A DNA stretch of 64,000 bases from Dactylonectria macrodidyma. Lineage: Eukaryota > Ascomycota > Sordariomycetes > Hypocreales > Nectriaceae. The stretch is taken from the NCBI GenBank assembly GCA_020744425.1, contig JAGMUV010000023.1, positions 186,001 through 250,000 of the forward strand. The letters run 5' to 3'. The translations under genes were made by a program, and so were the position numbers. Position 1 is the first letter of the stretch. Each line of letters opens with the position of its first letter. Below the pieces are notes generated by a model. It had not been told where the DNA came from. It did no database searches and saw only the letters and a program-made list of their open reading frames with translations. Shown in pieces: positions 60,016 to 64,000 of the stretch.

Positions 60016-61106
60016 ATGACCTCAGTCCGAGATCAAGTCTGCCCGCCGTCGCCGGTCTTCACAGAGGATTCTCTGCCTATGCTGTCATCCCGCGTCTACA
60101 TCATCACCGGCGCAACTTCCGGAGTCGGCCTCGAACTCGCCAAGATGCTCTACTCCAAATCCGCCACCATCTACATCGCTGCAAGAAACGCCGCCAGGAT
60201 CGCTTCGTCCATCCAAGCCATCAAGGAGCTGTTCCCAGAATCCACTGGGCGCCTGGAGACTATGCAGGTCGATCTATCGGACTTGAAGAGCATTGCACCA
60301 GCGGCCGAGCACTTCAAGAGAATGGAGACTAGACTCGATGGCCTAGTCCTTAACGCAGCTGTCATGACACCTCCCGACGGCAGCAAATCCCGACAGGGAC
60401 ACGAACTCCAAATGGCAACCAATTGCTTTGGAGGCTATACCTTGTTGCGCCACCTCGAAGACGCACTAGTCAGCACTGTCAGTATTGCAGAGAGAGCCAG
60501 TGTGCGCGTTTTGTGGCTTGCTAGTACACTCCAGCCTGGTGCGCCCATGATCGGCATTCCCAAAGGTGGCGGCATCATCTGGGACGAGAACAAGAGCGAG
60601 CCAGTGGTCGTGAAGAATCAGATGGAGAACTACATGATGACCAAAGTTGGAAACGCCTTTCTGGCTCATGACACTGCTATGCGACTTGGGAACCATGGAG
60701 TCATATCTGTGGTGAGTGCGGCCGAAGCACGATTACTGAAACAGAGCTAATAGTCATCAAGTCGATCAACCCAGGACTCATCAAGACAGAGCTACAACGA
60801 CATATGCCCGGCCCAGCTGCTATAGTCACAGTAAGAATCTTGCGCCACATCCACTTAAACGATACTGATTAACTGCAGGGCCTTGTATTTAAGCCCGCTA
60901 AGTTTGGAGCGTACAGCGAATTGTTCGCGCTGCTGTCCCAGGATATCACGCATGATAAGAATGGCTCTTTCATAATTCCCTGGGGTCGTATCGGGAAGTT
61001 CCATGCCGAAATTGAGTCCGCATTGAAGACTAAAGAGCAAGGCGGCACTGGCGTGGCGAAGCGTTTCGTTGACTTTTGCGAGCGAGAGACTAAGATGTAC
61101 CAATGA
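60016..61106 (+). CDS. Short-chain dehydrogenase/reductase (SDR family)
   Basis: Three exons (60016-60711, 60762-60830, 60879-61106) join in phase 0 to give 330 aa. The NAD(P)-binding motif TGATSGVG (TGxxxGxG) is near residue 31. It is followed by VDLSD, LNAAVM (NNAG equivalent), the catalytic Ser in WLAST, and YMMTK (YxxxK). INPGLIKTEL follows at the first splice junction. This layout resembles retinol-dehydrogenase/WW-oxidoreductase-like SDRs of fungi. The substrate is unknown. It is convergent with the secreted nuclease-fold gene, whose stop is only 144 bases away. Confidence 0.92.
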
Positions 61107-61250
61107 GGGGCAAGGGAGGCTATTGATGACCTGTGCTATTTTGTTCTTGACTTTAGCATTTTGCATTTTCGTGTACATTTTGTATATTATGATGAGAGAT
61201 GAAGCGGAGGATATCCTAATTTATGTTTCCTAATATTATTGTTTTGCCCG

Positions 61251-62141
61251 TTACTGTTTGCGAGGTATCTTCAAGTCAACCACCACAGGGCGATGATCCG
61301 AGATGAAGATGTTGTCCTCAAACCTAGTGTTCAAAACAGCAAACGAGTCCCATTCAAGTCCGGCGGGATCATTGACAAAGATGTGGTCAATCTCCGTATC
61401 ATCCGACGAATCCACCGTGAACCCCGTGTACGTCTTGACATTTCCAAAACGATGCTCCTCCGGCACCACGTTCTTAGTGTCGTACATTTCCGAAGCCAAG
61501 GTCTGGTACGCCGCATTGTCAGGCGTGACATTGAGGTCACCGCCCAGAAACACAGGGAGCGTCTTCTTCTTGTAAGATGCCCACTCGTCGGAGACATTGA
61601 CGAGGAGCTTGGCCGAGTTCTCGCGGGCCGTCTGGCCGAGGTGGTCAAAGTGAGTGCACATGTAGACGATGCGCGAGCCGGAGCTGCTGTGGCGGAAGCG
61701 TGCGACAGTCACGATGCGAGGCAGGGCTGCGTCCCATCCCACAGAACCAGCTTGCTCGGGCGTCTCGCTGAGCCAATAGGTCGTGTTCTCTTCCAGTTTC
61801 CACACGGAGGGTCGATAGAAGATGGGCGAGAACTCTCCAGCCTGAGCGCCGTCGTCACGACCAACGCCGACGTACGTCCACTCATTGCCAAGACCGGCGT
61901 CGAGATCCTGAACCTGAGGGTACGTAGCCTCTTGAAAGCACAGAAGAGATTCAGGCCGTCCGGAGGTCTCGTAATTCAGTTGGGCAGACATGAGAGGCTG
62001 TCGGACAGCCCAGAGTTCCTCGCCAGCACCCCCCACTGCAACGGCCAGTCTGATATTGTACGTCATCAGGCGCAGGTTGATGGTGCCGGAAGAGGCCGCG
62101 GCCACGGAAATGGCATTGAGTAGAAGGGAATTGAACTTCAT
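61251..62141 (-). CDS. Secreted endonuclease/exonuclease/phosphatase-family protein
   Basis: One exon, 296 aa, starting at the ATG 62141, where a signal peptide (MKFNSLLLNAISVAAASS) appears; the frame is open upstream but without a better ATG. The EEP fold is complete: LMTYNIRLA, CFQEAT, CTHFDHLGQTARENSA, LGGDLNVTP, EIDHIFVN and SDHRPVVVDL supply the metal and phosphate-binding Asn, Glu, His and Asp residues. Extracellular members in fungi hydrolyse phosphoesters such as nucleic acids or sphingomyelin-like lipids; the substrate cannot be fixed from sequence. Convergent with the SDR gene. Confidence 0.92.
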   Translation of the reverse strand: MKFNSLLLNAISVAAASSGTINLRLMTYNIRLAVAVGGAGEELWAVRQPLMSAQLNYETSGRPESLLCFQEATYPQVQDLDAGLGNEWTYVGVGRDDGAQAGEFSPIFYRPSVWKLEENTTYWLSETPEQAGSVGWDAALPRIVTVARFRHSSSGSRIVYMCTHFDHLGQTARENSAKLLVNVSDEWASYKKKTLPVFLGGDLNVTPDNAAYQTLASEMYDTKNVVPEEHRFGNVKTYTGFTVDSSDDTEIDHIFVNDPAGLEWDSFAVLNTRFEDNIFISDHRPVVVDLKIPRKQ

Positions 62142-63866
62142 GGTGAGGACTACTTCTTCAAAATTCCAAAATAGGTGTGTTGCTGCACAGGCTCCTCGAC
62201 TATAGTCCAGCGCAGCCACCTCTTTAATACAAAAAGTTGCTTGTGTTCCGATCTATACACAGTCTCGCAGTTGTAACTCCGAGTTTCCCAATAAGGAAAC
62301 TGGAAGTATTCGGGCTTTTGACCATTGGCGATGGAGGGGTCATGCCTTGGAATAGCCCCCTGGTGGATGCGGTGATCAACAGGCACGTGGGAGAACTGAG
62401 TGGTGACAACCTAGGATGCCAGCCAACCCTTGTCCAAACCACCAACTTATCAGCCATATGGAATCGGCTTTAAGAGCCATGCTCGGCACTAAAATCACGC
62501 AAGCTTCGATTTGATCATTGATGTGATAACACAACCATGGTAATAGTATGCTTAAATAGGTGGGTCTGAGGAGTTTCGTGATGGTGGACGATCTGGTGGG
62601 GTGAGCTTGGCCCAGTAAGCGTCCCTGAGAACCTCACATGGTGGGATTGAGAGGCTCTAGCATAAAGGATGGCCTGCAAAAGACCAAATCAACCAGTTTA
62701 TGGTCGTATCTAGGCCCATCTCCTCATGAGACTGGCGGACTTCGGTCATGAGTCTGTCTTAGGCGGGGTAGCGAAAGTTGCTCCAGGATCCACTCGATTG
62801 ACGATGGGATACTGGTCTGTTCAAACATCGGCCACCGCTCGCTTGGATCACCTTTTTGCAGGCGAAGTAGAGAGACGGAGTGAAATGAGATTCGTTGTCG
62901 TCTTGGCTTCATCTTGAACAAAGCCGCATAATTGCGCACCCTCTAGTTTTGACAACTAAGAGCCAATAAGCATGTCTTGGCGAAATTGTGAAGAGTAGGG
63001 AGGTCACTCAACAGCTAAAAGAAACAACCTAAGAGAAGTTGAATGATGCGCAACATATAATTAGGCAGGCAACAAGGCAGGAATGAAACAGTGATGAGTG
63101 AGTAGTGAATAGCGAATAGTGACCGTAAGCGATAGAAGTTGAAAGACGCCACACTTGGTAAGTTTTGTCGATTAATTGAGGCTGAGGTTTTGAACTTTAA
63201 TAAGCAATCGATGAGATATGACGGGTTTTGGTTACCGGGCGAGATGGATATCTGCGCTTAACATCAACCACAACCTACACACGAAACATGGAGTTTGTGA
63301 CAGCCTGCAAATGATAGCCGTGGCTCCGGAAATAAAGCCCAAAGCGACTCAGGAAATTGAATTTCCGCACACGGTACCCATAATTTGATGAAAATGCAGC
63401 CCGGCAGTTTCTTATTTGCTGCCATTGTCTCTACTCCAACTCTGCGAATGGGTGGGTATTCTTTTCCGCTCGCTGCATCGAGCCTCGCCAATCGGCCCCC
63501 GATTGCCATAGCTGAACGTCGACCCCACACTGTCGATGTCTCAAGGTCAAACTCCCCACACGGAACTATGCTGGTTCGGGCATGAGGAGAAGGTGTCGTG
63601 ACGGTTTAAGCGGACTCGGTATGGGGAAGGAATCGGTTGGAGAGGTGCGAGTCCGCGTGCTGTCTTCCGAAGTTGGGGCCGGATGTGGAGAGATGAGGGG
63701 GATATGTCGTGTATAAGTAGAGGGAGGAGAGGCTGCAGTTGAAGATGTGACAAGATAGAAAAGAGAGCCGGTAAGTGATGAGACAAGATCCATAAGTGCC
63801 AATACGGGATCCATTAAGCATCCCCGACCTCACCAATTTGACACAAAGAACCTCAACACCGCAATC
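62142..63866. other. 1.7 kb divergent intergenic region, no convincing gene
   Basis: This lies between the secreted EEP gene (minus) and the DUF1446-like gene (plus), so it holds both promoters. Its open frames are short and overlap on both strands without motifs. A repetitive gtgaatagcgaatagtg-like stretch occurs near 63100-63120. Confidence 0.5.
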
Positions 63867-64000
63867 ATGCCTTCAGCAAAGCGAGCCATCCGCATCGCCG
63901 GGTCATCAGGCGGCTTCTCCGACCGGCAACGCGCCATCGGTGACCTGGCCAAGAACTGCGACATCGATTGCATCATCGGTGACTGGTTATCCGAGTGCAC
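63867..64000 (+). CDS. DUF1446 / AtuA-like protein, N-terminal part (cut by window end)
   Basis: From the ATG at 63867 (caatcATG) the frame stays open to the window edge, giving 44 residues. The sequence has RIAGSSGGFSDRQRAI and CIIGDWLSEC, which match the start of DUF1446 proteins related to bacterial AtuA of acyclic terpene utilisation. In fungi such proteins are common and of unknown substrate. Most of the gene lies outside the window. Confidence 0.85.
   Translation, partial: MPSAKRAIRIAGSSGGFSDRQRAIGDLAKNCDIDCIIGDWLSEC

Noticed and set aside
61239..62123. 294-aa open frame on the plus strand
   Set aside because: Antisense shadow of the secreted EEP-family gene, which has complete catalytic motifs on the other strand.
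58949..62141. GFA protein, dehydrogenase and EEP enzyme as a biosynthetic or detoxification cluster
   Set aside because: No backbone enzyme, regulator or transporter beside them, and mixed orientations; co-location alone is not enough.

Overview
The window looks like nuclear DNA of a filamentous ascomycete (Pezizomycotina; Sordariomycetes, probably Hypocreales, is an inference from gene content and from how similar the proteins look to that group). It has intron-split eukaryotic genes with short GT-AG introns (mostly 50-60 nt, several with a CTAAC-like branch site), a White Collar-1 light receptor, COPI and proteasome subunits, and a Skt5-type chitin synthase activator with a CAAX box. The two tRNA genes also carry an intron at position 37/38. 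No bacterial features, CRISPR arrays or rRNA genes were seen. All gene models were built by eye by joining reading frames at splice sites, with no transcript or database support.

Layout. 1-24.8 kb is conserved housekeeping sequence: wc-1 (+, 2412-5596); UDP-glucose:glycoprotein glucosyltransferase (-, 11178-6588); alpha-COP (+, 11921-15880), divergent from the glucosyltransferase; proteasome subunit Rpn12 (-, 17176-16253); a 2.8 kb gene-poor stretch; and a Sel1-repeat Skt5/Chs4-like chitin synthase activator (+, 20015-24820) ending in CVVM. 26-27.6 kb holds a monocarboxylate-type MFS transporter. 29.3-39.6 kb holds one giant ten-exon gene (about 3,276 aa) of the DUF6606/DUF3638/DUF3645 type, with a P-loop and SF2/SecA-like motifs.

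40-46 kb is more accessory. It contains a membrane-anchored esterase-TPR protein that looks like a fungal NLR lacking its NB-ARC ATPase (-), a divergent DUF6601 membrane protein (+), and a secreted TAP-like alpha/beta hydrolase (+). 46.2-49.2 kb holds two tandem tRNA-Gly(GCC) genes, a diverged repeat family, a decayed Helitron-type PIF1 helicase fragment, and a hairpin where a Helitron 3' end would be expected.

49.3-54 kb is a large secreted, repeat-rich, probable cell-wall protein (-). It is followed by an EI24/RRT8-like membrane protein (-), a small secreted-protein gene whose frame appears broken (-), a GFA-domain protein (+), a short-chain dehydrogenase (+), a secreted endonuclease/exonuclease/phosphatase-fold enzyme (-), and the first 134 bases of a DUF1446/AtuA-like gene (+) cut by the window edge.

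Several genes belong to connected processes: glycoprotein folding control and COPI transport share one divergent promoter region, and Skt5 activity, secreted wall protein and secreted hydrolases all depend on the secretory pathway. The most unusual items are the NB-ARC-less NLR-like gene, the giant DUF3638 putative translocase, and the tRNA/Helitron/repeat island.
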